A stretch of 64,000 nt of DNA from Chrysopilus asiliformis (GCA_964034945.1 OZ035963.1:39314361-39378360); one strand, 5' to 3'; shown: positions 31,366 through 42,383, numbered from the stretch's first letter. Translations and numbers: made by a program. The notes: generated by a model not told the origin, from the letters alone.

Positions 31366-31834
31366 CTGTTTAATATTGTCTCGATGCCTCGGTAAATAAT
31401 CCACCGTGCTTCAAACCATATCGGTGAGTCCTTTGAGTTGGAGTTTATATTATCAAAGTTTTTTTTAGTCTCAATATCGGTCAAGTTTGCCGTTACACTG
31501 CGTTTGTTGTTGATATAGGTTACCGGAAATAAATCTGGTAGAATTTCTGATGCCTTTGTAGGCAGAAAGTACTGAGCCTTCAAAACATATCCTGTAGTTA
31601 CTGACTGATGTTCCAAATCTAATGGTATACCGATACCATAAATAAGCTATAATTAATAACATGTATTAATAACAAATTAACTAGATATTTATTATGTGTG
31701 CTGACCTGCGCTCTTGTTGGAGCGGTTGGCGGAAATATCAAAAACCGTTTGTTTCGTACAAAAGAACTTTTGCTTGAATCTAAAATAGCTGAATACACAA
31801 TACAAAAGTACGCGAACAATTTATTGACGAACAT
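31366..31834 (-). CDS. DM4/12-family secreted protein, exons 1-2
   Basis: On the minus strand, ATG at 31834 opens exon 1 (31834-31706, 43 codons): a hydrophobic signal peptide (residues 1 to about 18), then R-F-L-I-F-P-P-T-A-P-T-R-A-Q. A 59-bp intron (GTCAGC ... TTATAG) leads to exon 2 (31646-31366): L-I-Y-G-I-G-I-P-L-D-L-E, S-V-T-T-G-Y-V-L-K-A-Q-Y-F-L-P, and R-W-I-I-Y-R-G-I-E-T-I-L-N-R. The F-P-P-x-x-P-T-R and G-I-G-I-P-x-D-L-E signatures are those of DM4/12-domain proteins, exported insect proteins of unknown role. Exon 2 ends at a GC donor and continues 16.8 kb away at 14534; all phases agree. Residues 1-136 come from these exons. Confidence is high for family and splicing, lower for the start. 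Confidence 0.82.
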
Positions 31835-32069
31835 CGTAAAATTATTTTTTTCTAACCAGTTCGGTAAATTACAAAATTATTTTTATCTCAACAGTTCGAT
31901 ACCTGATGTCTAACTGTATACATAAAATCTTTTTCATCTGATTTGGTCTTCTATTAACATGAATATTTAATTAGCATCGTCGTGTGAAATAATACCTAGT
32001 TCAATCGCTATTTACAGCAATTCTTAACCTCTTTGTGTCCAACTTTGTGCGGAGAAGAAAATATTTTTT
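31835..32069. other. Upstream region of the DM4/12 gene
   Basis: AT-rich sequence 5' of the minus-strand start codon; this is where its promoter and 5' UTR should lie. No TATA box or initiator could be singled out. Confidence 0.4.
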
Positions 32070-32570
32070 TTGAGATTACAAAACTCAAAAACTACAGGAC
32101 CAATTTTTACGCGATTTTTTGCAAAATGATCTGCGTTGCCAGGAGCAGGTTTTTAGCTATGTTAGATTTTCAAAATTCGAAACAGAAGGTCCTGTAAGGA
32201 TAACGCAAATATCCGTTTTTCGCCATTAGGGGGTTTTTGGGGTCGCTGATCACGAATTCGGTGTTGGAATTTCAAAATTCGAAACGGAAGGTCCTGTAAG
32301 GATAACGCAAATATCCGTTTTTCGTCATTACGGGGTTTTTGGGGATCGCTGATCACGAATTCGGTGTTGGAATTTCAAAATTCGAAACGGAAAGTCCTGT
32401 AAGAATAAAGCAAATGTCCTTTTTCCAAGCGACAAAATTGGCATTAAGAGGTTTTCGGGTTCGCAGATTACGAATCCGGCGTTTCAATTTCAATAACTTG
32501 AATGAAAGGTCCTGTAAGGATTACTTTGGTATTTAAGTTTTTTTAAGTGGTTTTTTGGCATTCTAAATCT
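32070..32570 (+). mobile_element. Helitron-like 120-bp tandem-repeat element, copy 2
   Basis: Contains AACTACAGGACCAATTTTTA, the GCGTTGCCAGGAGCAGG block and three to four diverged monomers (GTCGCTGATCACGAATTCGG). The 3' part reads TTTTGGCATTCTAAATCTA and is cut by the mariner at 32572; the sequence after 33711 may be its continuation. Confidence 0.68.
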
Positions 32571-32682
32571 AAAGGGTCATTCAATAAGGACATAACAATT
32601 TTGTATTTTAATAAAAACGCACCTTTAAACTTTTTTATGATCTGGCAATGCTAAAACGTCAGTCAAGGTTTACATTTTTATC

Positions 32683-33025
32683 ATGGTGAAGTTCACGAAC
32701 GAGCAATGCCACACAGCTGGTCAAACAATTGATCTATTGCAGGAGAAGTTCGGTAATCGTGTAATCTCGAGAATTAGTTCGGTAGAATGGCCACCTCGCT
32801 CATGCGATTTAACGCCGTTGGATATCTTTTTATGGGGTTATGTTAAGTCGTTGGTTTATGCCAACAAGCCAACAACGTTAGAGGAGCTCAGGAACAATAT
32901 CGAACGGGAATTTGCCAACCTTCCGGCCGATATGTGTGGAAGAGTGGTGGAAAATTGGCTCCAAAGAATCAATAGGCAAACGTGCTCGCGGTGGCCATAT
33001 GAACGACATCGAATTTCATACTTAA
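32683..33025 (+). pseudogene. Mariner transposase, deleted (second element)
   Basis: ATG at 32683 gives M-V-K-F-T-N-E-Q, the normal start of this transposase type. An internal deletion then joins it to C-H-T-A-G-Q-T-I-D-L-L-Q, just after the second catalytic Asp. It continues R-S-C-D-L-T-P-L-D-I-F-L-W-G-Y with the third Asp and V-V-E-N-W-L-Q-R-I. The helix-turn-helix region and the first two acidic residues are gone. Near the stop codon a TTAA element has inserted, so residues after about 33024 are foreign. It is related to, but clearly different from, the mariner at 25335. Confidence 0.78.
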
Positions 33026-33601
33026 TGGGCTCTCTCCATTGCCAGGATATTTTAGTTGCGATAAAAATGTGTTACAAATAGAAAGAGACAGATAGCTGTA
33101 ATTGTCAATGGGAAAGACAGAATACGGGCACGAGTCTTTATAGAAAGTTTTATAGGATAAAATCATAGGAATTTAAACCGTATTACATGTCCAAAACATT
33201 CAATTTGCATCTCCGAATCACATATCTGTATGTCCTCTAATATCTCAAATTTCCTACCTGTAAATATGGTTATTATTATTATTATAGTCTGTATACCAAA
33301 ACATGTAATAAATATAAATACCTTCGTTGTTATTCATTGTATTGTAAGTTTTGAAACTGCATATGTCAAAATCAGACAGATTTTGACTACTTTTGTAGTT
33401 TATTTTATAGGAAGCGTACGTCAGTTCAACTACATCTACCAAAGCGACACCTGGCGACGAACGCTTTCTATAAAATAAACTACAAAAGCGACATCTGGCG
33501 ACGTACGCTTTTTTTCTCTCTCTTTCTTACCAAGCCTTTGTTATATAAGTGTGTCCCTACATTTTATCGCAACTAAAATATCCTGGCAATGGGGAGAGCC
33601 C
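33026..33601. mobile_element. TTAA-flanked MITE inside the mariner
   Basis: Ends GGGCTCTCTCCATTGCCAGG and the mirror of GGGCTCTCCCCATTGCCAGG continue through ATATTTTAGTTGCGATAAAA, flanked by TTAA (33022-33025, 33602-33605). TTAA targeting suggests a piggyBac-like or Kolobok-like family. A second fold inside (33390-33490) mirrors TTTGTAGTTTATTTTATAGG, and AAGCGACATCTGGCGACG occurs twice. Confidence 0.78.
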
Positions 33602-33946
33602 TTAAATGTTAGATGTCCACTACACCTGGAATAAATTTCAGCCCGATATCTCAATTATTCTGTGTTTTATTTAAATACAAAATTGTTATGTCCTTATTGA
33701 AAGTCCCGATATATGTAAAAAAATTGATGTTGGTATCTATATATCTGTACCCCAGAGGTAAACTGTCGTAACTGCCAAAACTCCAATTAGAAAGTACACT
33801 CGGTAATTCTAACACTGTAATTCGAAAATTATACTAATTTGAACAATCATTTTTTTATATTGGGTATCTTGTAATACGAATTGGGGTCAATATATTGGCC
33901 TCTGTAATTCGAACTTTTCTGGTCGAGCATGGAAATTGCTTAAATA

Positions 33947-34876
33947 GGGGAAGCCGGGGCTAGTATTAACAAAATTTGGAAATTGGGTCATATTGTTTTT
34001 AACAAGTAACATTGTTGATATTGTTTTTATATCTAGTCATTCTGTAGGTCTTCAGGTATCATAAGAAATAAAAAAAAGTTTCAACCAAGTAGTCACTATA
34101 TGAAAAAATGTCATCTGTTAAAACTAACCCCGGTCACGGGGCTAGTTTTAACAACGATGGGGTAAGTATTAACATAAGTTTTAATATCGAAATAATTAAA
34201 AGAAAAGATTTTTTTTTCACAAAAATTATAAAATAAACAAAATAAATATCCTTTTAAATTCAAATATATTAATTATCACAAAAATTAATAAAATGAACCA
34301 AATAAATATCCTTTTCAAGGAACATAAATTGACAAAAAAATTAAGTCGTTTTAAAAAACAAAAACAATTGTTATTATCTAAAAAAAAAGTCTCAGGGAAG
34401 CTTTTTTGTACATAATTTGTATCTATAAAAACATAGTATGAGAATTCTTACTCTATGTCTATGACATTATATTGTTAATTCTTGCCCCATGGGTTTGTTA
34501 ATTTTCGCCCCGACACTACTTTTTTTGAATTATTAACCACACACAAAAATATAGTTAAGGATTGTAATAAAACCAAAGCATATTATTAATTATAGCTTCA
34601 TTAACTTACATTATCGGCAAAGTTATATTCAATAATATACAAAACTAAGACAGAAATCAAAATATTGCAAACCATAAAAAGTTCATTTACCACCTAAAAT
34701 TTGGCCTCTGTGCTTAACCCTCATTGGCAATGAACAGTTTATAACTGATGAGTCATGATATGGTCGACCGTATCGAGTGAGGGACAAAAACCAAATTTCT
34801 AGATTGTGGCTCGTATATTTCGGCGGGAATAGGCTTGTTAATACTTACCCCTGTTAATACTAGGCCCGGGTTCCCC
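33947..34876. mobile_element. TA-flanked MITE with GGGGAAGCCGGGGCTAG ends
   Basis: GGGGAAGCCGGGGCTAGTAT is mirrored by TACTAGGCCCGGGTTCCCC at 34858-34876, flanked by TA. GGGGCTAGTTTTAACA-type motifs recur inside. The ends suggest a Tc1/mariner/pogo-type non-autonomous element. No coding. Confidence 0.8.
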
Positions 34877-34919
34877 TACTAAGGCATTAATTTCGAAGCA
34901 AAAAATTCAAGTTTCTTTA

Positions 34920-35380
34920 GAGCACGATTACACGCGCTTAGTGTGGCGCCACAAATCGACTCTTTACGGGCGAGGGACGAAGTGGGAACGATGACACGAA
35001 AAGTCGAACCCGAACTAAAAATTTCAGTTGCTCAAGGAGCGGTACGAATGCTGATTGGCTGATTCATTTCCACTTGTTACAAAAAAATCATTTACTCTGT
35101 GATCGTCGTAGAGTGCGTACATGTGTTTAGCTAAAATTTGTTTATTCAATGGCAAACTGGAATAAAAGTCAGACAACGGTTTTGATTGAAGCATACGAGC
35201 AACACCCCGGTGTATCTGACACTCACAAACACGAAATTAAATACAAAAAAAACTTTTCACAAACACGAAATTTAAAACAAAATGGCCCAATTTCCATTCG
35301 TTTCATTTTCATTTGGGTTCAGCTCAACCTGTGTAATCACGAGAGGTTCAGTGTGGAAGCTCAATGTGTCTGCATCTAAT
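34920..35380 (+). mobile_element. Fragment of a PIF/Harbinger-like element
   Basis: TTA (34917-34919) is followed by GAGCACGATTACACGCGCTT, with ACACG at positions 11-15 like other MITEs here. No right end was found. An ATG at 35149 opens M-A-N-W-N-K-S-Q-T-T-V-L-I-E-A-Y-E-Q-H-P, which resembles the start of a MADF/Myb-like DNA-binding domain, such as the accessory protein of Harbinger elements; the similarity stops after about 20 residues. Confidence 0.4.
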
Positions 35381-35414
35381 CGTGGTCTTAAAAAGAATTG
35401 AATGTTGTCATAGA

Positions 35415-35769
35415 AGTTGCGTTTTTTTAATGTTCTGACGCAGTTAAGAAAAAGCATACAAAATCCTGCATTAATTTTTCATACGGTAATGTACGGTAAT
35501 GAAATGCTGCTAACTTAACGCAATACCTCTGGCCTTTTATTTTCTGTTAGAGGATTTTCTGCGGGTGGTAAGTTAGTTCTGTCAGACAGCTAAATAATTT
35601 TCAACATGGGAGGTAGCAAATCGTAAGTACAGCAAGAAATTATAACAGTAACGGCCTACTGGTGCAACCAACGTGAAGTTAGTTGCGATTGAACTCGATG
35701 AAATTTCCCACTTACTCTGGATAGTTTTTTTAATGTTTAGTGTTCTAGAACATTAAAAAAACGCAACTA
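35415..35769. repeat. Inverted repeat, probable MITE
   Basis: AGTTGCGTTTTTTTAATGTT at 35415 is mirrored by AACATTAAAAAAACGCAACT at 35749-35769. About 355 bp in all, without a clear target duplication. Confidence 0.55.
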
Positions 35770-36950
35770 TAGGTATATATACTTTTTGAATGCAGGGACA
35801 TTGTTACTTAATTTTAACTTCAAAAATTTTTTTTTATCTAAATTTTTTTTGGTACCTCAGACGTGAGTTTTTTTTTACTTATATCAGCCGATTTCGGTTA
35901 TTTTGGTAATTATTTTTAACAATGAACCAAATTCTTAAAGTTTTTCGCGCGCGTTTCTCAGCTCAGCGGCCATTTTTATACGTCCCATTGTTTACGCTCT
36001 AGATTACAGGGTCTCTAATGGGGGCCTAAAATGGGTAATATACTTTGACGCTGCTTAATGGAAATTCAGCTTAATCAGAAATTTCAATTACTAAAATCCT
36101 AGTGTTTGAATTTAAACCACTCCGGCAACATTGGTATAGTTCTACAAAAATTTGTTTTTGCAGTGGAATTTTTCCTGCCTTGAAGTATTTAATATTAATA
36201 CACAATTAACAGAAAAAATCCAGGATATTTTGATATTGATTTTTATATATGGTGCTAAGAGAATAATTATTAATAAGAAGTGGTAGTGGTACAGATAACT
36301 CAATAAATGTTAGTAAACTATCTTGAAGTTTCGTGATCATGCCTGAAAATATTTACAAAGAGGTGGGAGCTGAGTTTCGTTGATATTACTATTTTTATCT
36401 TTAACAATTTATGCTTTTATTTAGTTACTGTTAAAAACAGTAGTTTAATCATACCAGGTTTATAAAATGGTGCTATTACTCGTACGGAAATGATCGAAAC
36501 TTTCGATTTTTTTTATTTGCTAAGCGGAATGTTGTACTGCCTGTTAGAAGCTTCAGAGATTTAGTAATGTAATTTATTAAAATCTGATTTAACTGTACAT
36601 TTTTGACAATGTTTCAAAACTTGGTTGAATTAGAAAAAAAAATACGGAAGCACAACAAAAGACTTGAGCGACGAACTTTGTTCGGGACATATGTACAGTG
36701 AAGCTCCCATAAACGAAGATTTTTCGACTGTGCGAAGAAATACAAATATTGCCAAGGCAACCTTAGTTAGAGTGGAGACTTTTTTCGAGAGGTAGTAAAC
36801 ATGCCAACTTAAAAATTTGTCCCAAAAATGAATTTTTCATTAAAAAAACATTGTATAAACTTAATAGCAAAATCTTTATGCTATTAATAGCATAAAACAG
36901 CCTATAAATCTAGAGTGGAGAATGGACAATTACCTCCAATAATTGAATTT
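35770..36950. other. No gene recognised
   Basis: AT-rich intergenic sequence of about 1.2 kb. No coding frame, RNA gene or repeat boundary could be supported. Confidence 0.5.
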
Positions 36951-36954
36951 ATCC

Positions 36955-37150
36955 AATTAGAATCGTTTTTTCACCAGGTTAGAATCAAATTTGGTTGGAT
37001 TAAATTGTATCGATTTAATGTGTTTTTAATGCATGGAATTCAAATTAAAATGCATTAAATTCAATGCATATTACATTAAATCCAATGCCATTTAATTAAA
37101 TGCATTGAATGCAATTTAATTGGCGATTTATTGCATTTAATTCAATTAAC
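36955..37150. repeat. ATGCATT/AATTTAAT-rich degenerate repeat
   Basis: Variants of TTAAATGCATTGAAT and its complement recur at least six times in about 190 bp, giving an internally palindromic, low-complexity block. Confidence 0.5.
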
Positions 37151-37272
37151 GAGCTTATCATTCTAAATACACTGGTGTAATTCATTTTTGTGTGTGATGA
37201 CGGGATCTTGACGTTACAAACGGTAAAGCAAAGTTAATATACCCTTTGGTTTCACCATACGGGTATAAAAAA
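37150..37272 (-). repeat. Dispersed hairpin repeat, end fragment (copy 3)
   Basis: ATTCTAAATACACTGGTGTA through TTTGGTTTCACCATACGGGTATA matches, in reverse, the 5' part of the copy at 44735-45195. Only about 120 bp remain. Confidence 0.6.
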
Positions 37273-37573
37273 GCGCAGATGGTTGAAGGAGTGGTTAAAA
37301 AAAAGAATGACTTAAAAATAAGCGAACCAAGGGATTTTCTTCGCCATAGCTAGCTGTACTCTCGGCGATATTTCATACGATACTGAGCCAATATTGTGCA
37401 ATATCGCCCTCTGACTATACAATAAAACCTTATTGTGCAATAAAAATCAAACCGATTTTGATTCCTTCAATATATTGGAGAACCGTTCAATATTACCCCT
37501 AGACGGTCAATATATTGCACAATATTGAAATATTGCACAATAATATTGCACGTTTAAGGGCCACTTAAAAGTA

Positions 37574-38559
37574 GAAATAGATGACCCGATGGTCGTACCG
37601 ACTTGTGTTGGACCGATATCGGGCCGACGGTCGAATACAACACACACGATACGATTTATTTGCGATTTTGATCGAACAATTTTTTCTAATCAGTTTTTAC
37701 TAGCGAATATCTCTCGAAGCACACAGCACAGTTGGGAAATAATATCGTCTCGACGGTCACATGGCAGACCACAATCGATACAATGGGCGCATCCAACTAC
37801 CAGAGCGGCTCAGCATCGCTCTAGAGCGAAAAAGGTGCTCAGTTACTGAACCCAATCGCTACAGAGTGGCTCAACTGAGCAGCTCACATTTTTTCTGAGC
37901 GTAAAAGAACTCCGCTCAGTAGCTGAGCAAAAGTCAAATGAAGAATTACAGAACCTCAATTCATGTCTAAAAACGACGACGGAAATACATAAATGGTGCT
38001 ATTTATAATATTTATAGGTATTTATGTTATTTATAATACGGGAAGCCTCATGGAAGTTCTTGCTGAGCAAACGGGAATGGAAATAGTCGGCGTTGCGGAA
38101 AATGTTGGCGAAAGAGTTCACCTCAAAATAATCCCGGTTTCTTTCGGGTGCCGCATTCCGGATTGGGGCGTCTTCAACTGAAGTATTACACTCTTCAACC
38201 AAAAGTGAAGTAGCTTCCAGATTTATCGTATCAGAAACACAAATTTCTAACATTACGGAGATAATTACATCGCGGTCCATCTTGAACAATAATTTATTTC
38301 AATGACAGCTCATATATTAATGAGCGGTGCATTCAGGACACAAAATGCTGCTCAGCTGAGCATTTTTTTGACAGCTGAGCTTCGCTCCAGAGCCGCTCTG
38401 GTAGTTGGATGCGCCCAATCTGTCGCAGGTTTTGGCTCAGCGACGTATGACCATGCGATATCGGGCCCAAACGTCATTTCGTGCGCACACACTATACAAT
38501 TATCGCTAGCGACAGCAAATCGGCCCAACAATTGTACCGACCATCGCATCGTCTATTTC
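37574..38559. mobile_element. MITE with GAAATAGATGACCCGATGG ends, nested
   Basis: GAAATAGATGACCCGATGGTCGTACC is mirrored, with differences, at 38534-38559 (GGTACAATTG... context CGACCATCGCATCGTCTATTTC), flanked by TA. It contains a further element at 37785-38416. Confidence 0.65.
37785..38416. mobile_element. MITE with GGGCGCATCCAACTACC ends, AAT duplication
   Basis: A 26-bp inverted end GGGCGCATCCAACTACCAGA is mirrored exactly at 38391-38416, flanked by AAT on both sides. CTCAGCTGAGC-type motifs recur inside. On the minus strand, 38289-37999 encodes 96 residues opening M-F-K-M-D-R-D-V-I-I-S-V-M-L-E; I could not assign it, and it may be the N-terminal remnant of a transposase. Confidence 0.7.
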
Positions 38560-38639
38560 TACTCTAAGAAAGTAAAAATGATTCGCGAATTGTATGAAAT
38601 ATTTAAACGCAAATATGTCATAATTTTGATCAAAAGACT

Positions 38640-38750
38640 GCTCAAGTGCACGGGGACGGGTGGGGAAGGGGGATTTGAATGGGAGGAAGGAATTTTTTTG
38701 TTTGGAGGGGGAAAATTGTTGGATGTGGTGGGGGGAGGGGTGGGATGTTA
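38640..38750 (+). repeat. G-rich purine tract
   Basis: About 110 bases strongly biased to G on the plus strand, with many GGG/GGGG runs (for example GGGGGGAGGGGTGGGATG near 38730). It could form G-quadruplexes. No coding. Confidence 0.6.
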
Positions 38751-39491
38751 AATTTTTTTATGAAGATCCAAAAAAACGTGAAACCATTTAACTGTTGCTA
38801 TAATGATCATCAAAAATCATAGTTGCAAATGGTGACATTTATTTGCAGATGATGGTTCTCTCTCTCTCTATTCAGTCAAGGCCTTCTTACATAAGAGCGT
38901 CTAAACTTCTGCAAAAAAAAATCGTCTGTATATGGCCTTGAAAAAATTAACCGTAACAGATTTTCATTTGTTCTTTGGTATTTGTAAATTTTTGAACTTG
39001 TATTTTAACTGACGGAATCGCTGCAGATATCTGCTTTAAAAACCGGTTAAAAAAAACTAGAGTAAAGTACGGATAGGCGCGGCACATTTCGGAAAATTGC
39101 TGTGATATTCTCATTTTTAATAATGCCCATATAATTTTAAATCTATAGGATAGTTTCATTACTCATCTATATCCCCATGAAATTTCAGAACCCTGGAGCG
39201 AATAGGAAAAGAACAGGGGGAAAAATAAAAAGGATCGAATTTTGGTGCGGATAAATACCCTAGTAGGTACGGATAGATGCCTAGAGGGAATAAAGATAAG
39301 CATGATTTTTGGGTGCGCCGTAATTGCTTCCTGCACGAAAATTTAGCCTTTGCGTGCATTCGCCTGCGTTAGCAAAAGTGAATGTGTGTCAACCTGTGGC
39401 GGGATAAATTCAAAAATTACACGGTGCAGTAAGTAAAGTAGGGCATAAGGAGGTGCACGGATTCACCTGAGATAGATATTTCGATGATTAA

Positions 39492-40020
39492 AGGAGGATC
39501 TCCATTGCCATGACTTCTGTAACTGCAAAAAAATGCAGAAAACTAGAGCAAGATAGACTTATATAGATCTAAATAGGAATGACTGAATACAAGTATAAAC
39601 GCTATCCCTTCCAGTTTTACAAATTTATAGCAAACATATTAAACCTTATGCTATGGATATATTGTTGAAATTGGCATAGCAATAAAACTATAGAGCTGTA
39701 TAATTTTCAACCACTACATGAAAAATGACAGCTACGCTATAATAGCACTTTGGATGTGTCTGTGCTCACTATTCGCTTACAGGGACAATGTGTGATTGTA
39801 GTAGAAATCGCTATAAAAAAGGTGAAGTCCGTCAACTGTAACCATAAAATCGCCATAAAAAAAGAGGGGAAATTATTTTTGCAGTTGCCGACAAATTTTT
39901 GCAATTGCCGACAAATTTTTGCAGTTGATTCTTATCTCCCTTTCTCGCCAAGGTATCTTCACATAAATGTGTCTCTATTTTTTTGCAGTTGGGAAAAATC
40001 ATGGTAATGGAGGGCCTTCT
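39492..40020. mobile_element. TTAA-flanked MITE, related to the one at 33026
   Basis: Ends AGGAGGATCTCCATTGCCAT and the mirror of AGAAGGCCCTCCATTACCAT are flanked by TTAA (39488-39491, 40021-40024). Near the right end, CTCGCCAAGGTATCTTCACATAA aligns with CTTACCAAGCCTTTGTTATATAA of the 33026 element. A related fragment lies near 38868-38935. Confidence 0.7.
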
Positions 40021-40232
40021 TTAACGTCATGTAATGGACAACTCCGTCTGCCTGCTAGAGGTCGGAGTTGACTTGCCAAAAAGCAGATTTGGATCAGCTT
40101 TATTATTTTTTCTGAATGTGTTAATTTTTCAAAAATTTCTTATTGTAAATAATACAGGAAAAATAGCCTTTTCACTGAAACAAATTCCTCTCCACACGAA
40201 ATTTTAGCTATAAGTCATATTTGGCCTAGGAT

Positions 40233-40936
40233 TCCATAAAATTGGTGTGGTGGAAAGTGGTTTTGATAAATAAATTAATGATGTCTTAATAAACATACTA
40301 ATACAGTTAATAATTTTCATCATTCTCTTCAACACAAAAAGCCATTTTGTAGAGTCAAGCTCCAGTTTTCAGGATTCAACTTGTTTCCAATTCAGAATTG
40401 TATGTACTTGATAGTAAGTATGATAAGAATGTTGTGCTGCACTTGCGGACGTTGGTGGGACTTATTCCAGCTTTGCTGATTGATTCCATTCTAGCAAGTT
40501 GATATTTTAGTCATGTATTCTTTTACTAAAAAATACACCAACATTTTGTTGCAATCGAGTGATACGTTTGGAACATACAGCGATTTAAAAATAGCGATAT
40601 TTTCAACTTTGACTGACTGTAATTTTGTAGCGGTAGATTTCTGACAGAAATGGCCTTAAAGTGTTTCAGGACTCATCGCTGTGTACTCAAAATATTTACT
40701 TGAACTCGAAATTCGTGTTCCGCTAAGGTAAAGTCTTACCTAACTTATTACCTACTCTTCACTTCTCTGTTTACATGTTTTCCAACATGACAACGTATTT
40801 CTATTAAAAACTGTTTGTGGTAGTGACTTGATATTTGTTTTAAACGATTTGATACATTTGGGAAAAAAACAATTTTTTGGATATCCACCTCCCATTCTCA
40901 CTCAAAAAACCACTTTCCGCCACTCCAATTTCCATG
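40233..40936. repeat. Inverted repeat, probable MITE
   Basis: AAATTGGTGTGGTGGAAAGT at 40237 is mirrored by CACTTTCCGCCACTCCAATTT at 40911-40932. About 700 bp, target duplication not resolved. Confidence 0.55.
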
Positions 40937-41745
40937 GACTATTTAGATTCTTAAGTACTTTACCACTTGGACTACGTTGCCCTCATATATGAGTCTTACT
41001 TTTCACGTATCAGTGAACCGTTATATTGATGTAGATATTGAAGTTTATACTTAACTAAAATTGCTTTTGATATTATTTATAAAATGTTTAATAAAATGCT
41101 AAAAAAAATTGTGTTAAAATGTACTATTAATTGTGGTATTTAAAGAATTCGCTGCTTTTTTATCATTCGATCTATTTTTTTCAATACTTAAATAAATGCA
41201 GAACTGTTATTATTTATGGTTCTTAATTCCTTCTTAAATCATATATTTTTAGTTTTGTTCAGTTAAAAAGTGAACAAGTGAACAAACATTTAAAAAATAA
41301 TCAAATTTAAAATGGAAATGGAGAGGTAGTTAAAATATTTTCTGTGTTTAACCATTGAACCATTTCTGATTCATGGTTTTCTTGACCTTCTAGCAATGAA
41401 TAATCCTATTGGAATTTCTTGGCTTATAGGTCTGCAAAAACAAAAAAATAATATAACAAAAATATTATATTATTTTTGTGGATGTTTTCACATCCAATTT
41501 CCCCCCAATAAGTCAGGCATGTTTGCCCTGAAAACCCATCAGGAGCCCGTTTCTGTTATGGAAGCTGGCTCACCGTCATCAGAGCCTGCTTTACCAGCTT
41601 CCACAGGAATTGCAACTTTTCTCATGTTTTAAATTTCTTTATATACTTCAAATTATACTCGAATGTTTTATATGGACTTCCGTAGTTGAAGTATTTTACA
41701 GAGAAAGTTCACTTTTGGTTAGTAATAAAAATACTAAAACGTATG
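40937..41745. other. No gene recognised
   Basis: AT-rich sequence. The 78-residue open frame at 41396-41632 (ends P-S-S-E-P-A-L-P-A-S-T-G) has no recognisable domain and no supporting context. Confidence 0.4.
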
Positions 41746-42048
41746 TCATTTATCGCGATCTGTCACCCATTTAGCACCACCTGACAAGGTCGCCGTAGAA
41801 CATTTTTTCTTAGTTGGACCAAGATCTAGATCCTGCAATAAATTTCGTCCCGGTAACTCGTCGTTTTTTTTAACAACGAAACCGCGGAATAAATCGCGAT
41901 CTGTCGCCCATTTAGCACCACTTTGGAAGGTAGCCGTAGAAGCATTTTTTTTACTTAGATCAGGTATTGAAACATATTTCGTCCCGTCAACTATTCGTTG
42001 TTGTTTTTTGTTCCACGGCTCCCGCTCTATCTTGCAATTTGAAGAAGA
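41746..42048 (-). CDS. Unassigned 100-residue frame with a duplicated module
   Basis: An open frame without an ATG, read on the minus strand from 42048 to TGA at 41746-41748. Two copies of a module about 47 residues apart share S-T-A-T-x(2)-x-G-A-K-W-x-T-D-R-D and a preceding L-x-K-K/P-T-K-K-K block. The repeat also shows at DNA level (CGCGATCTGTC and CCATTTAGCACCAC occur twice). The absence of stops and the conservation between modules suggest former or present coding, perhaps one exon of a split gene. I do not recognise the family. It abuts a Merlin-like fragment on the other strand, so it may belong to a transposon. Confidence 0.35.
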   Translation of the reverse strand, partial: SSSNCKIEREPWNKKQQRIVDGTKYVSIPDLSKKNASTATFQSGAKWATDRDLFRGFVVKKNDELPGRNLLQDLDLGPTKKKCSTATLSGGAKWVTDRDK

Positions 42049-42232
42049 TCAAAAACACGAAATTGACAGGATTAGAAATACGTGGTTTGAAATGTGCGTT
42101 AAAACCTATTGCTTCACCAAAGGATATTCATTTGATGCAACAATAGTTGAAAGTAACATTTTGAATGATATAACGATTTCATCCGAAACTGTTGCTGACA
42201 GATTTTCCTGTGCGCGAGAGGTAATGTTTTAA
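42008..42232 (+). pseudogene. Possible Merlin (ISXO2-like) transposase fragment
   Basis: About 74 residues, with Y-C-F-T-K-G-Y-S-F-D-A-T, S-N-I-L-N-D-I-T-I-S-S-E-T-V-A-D-R and C-A-R-E-V. The closing W/R-x-x-x-x-R-E-V preceded by a helix-turn-helix-like stretch resembles the segment before the catalytic core in Merlin/IS1595-type (ISXO2-like) transposases. The DDE core is absent. Identification is by eye and tentative. Confidence 0.4.
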
Positions 42233-42383
42233 TTATGTAAATCGATTTTGTTAAAACGAAAGTTGGTGTCCCAGTTAGGAAAGTTTCAGAAAAGTCCACG
42301 AAAAACCGTCTTCCCAGCCAGGTTTTTGAATTTCTTTCTGTTAGATGTCAAATTTAATTACGTATATTTTATCCAAAGATTTA

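Larger units (their letters stand above)
32572..33709 (+). mobile_element. Mariner-type non-autonomous element, TA duplication
   Basis: Inverted ends of about 40 bp, AAGGGTCATTCAATAAGGAC and the mirror of TCGGGACTTTCAATAAGGAC, are flanked by TA (32570-32571, 33710-33711). It contains a deleted transposase gene and a TTAA-flanked element (33026-33601). Confidence 0.85.

Noticed and set aside
37589..38751. Several plus-strand frames of 60-150 residues
   Set aside because: They run across MITE inverted ends and a G-rich tract; no similarity or splice structure.
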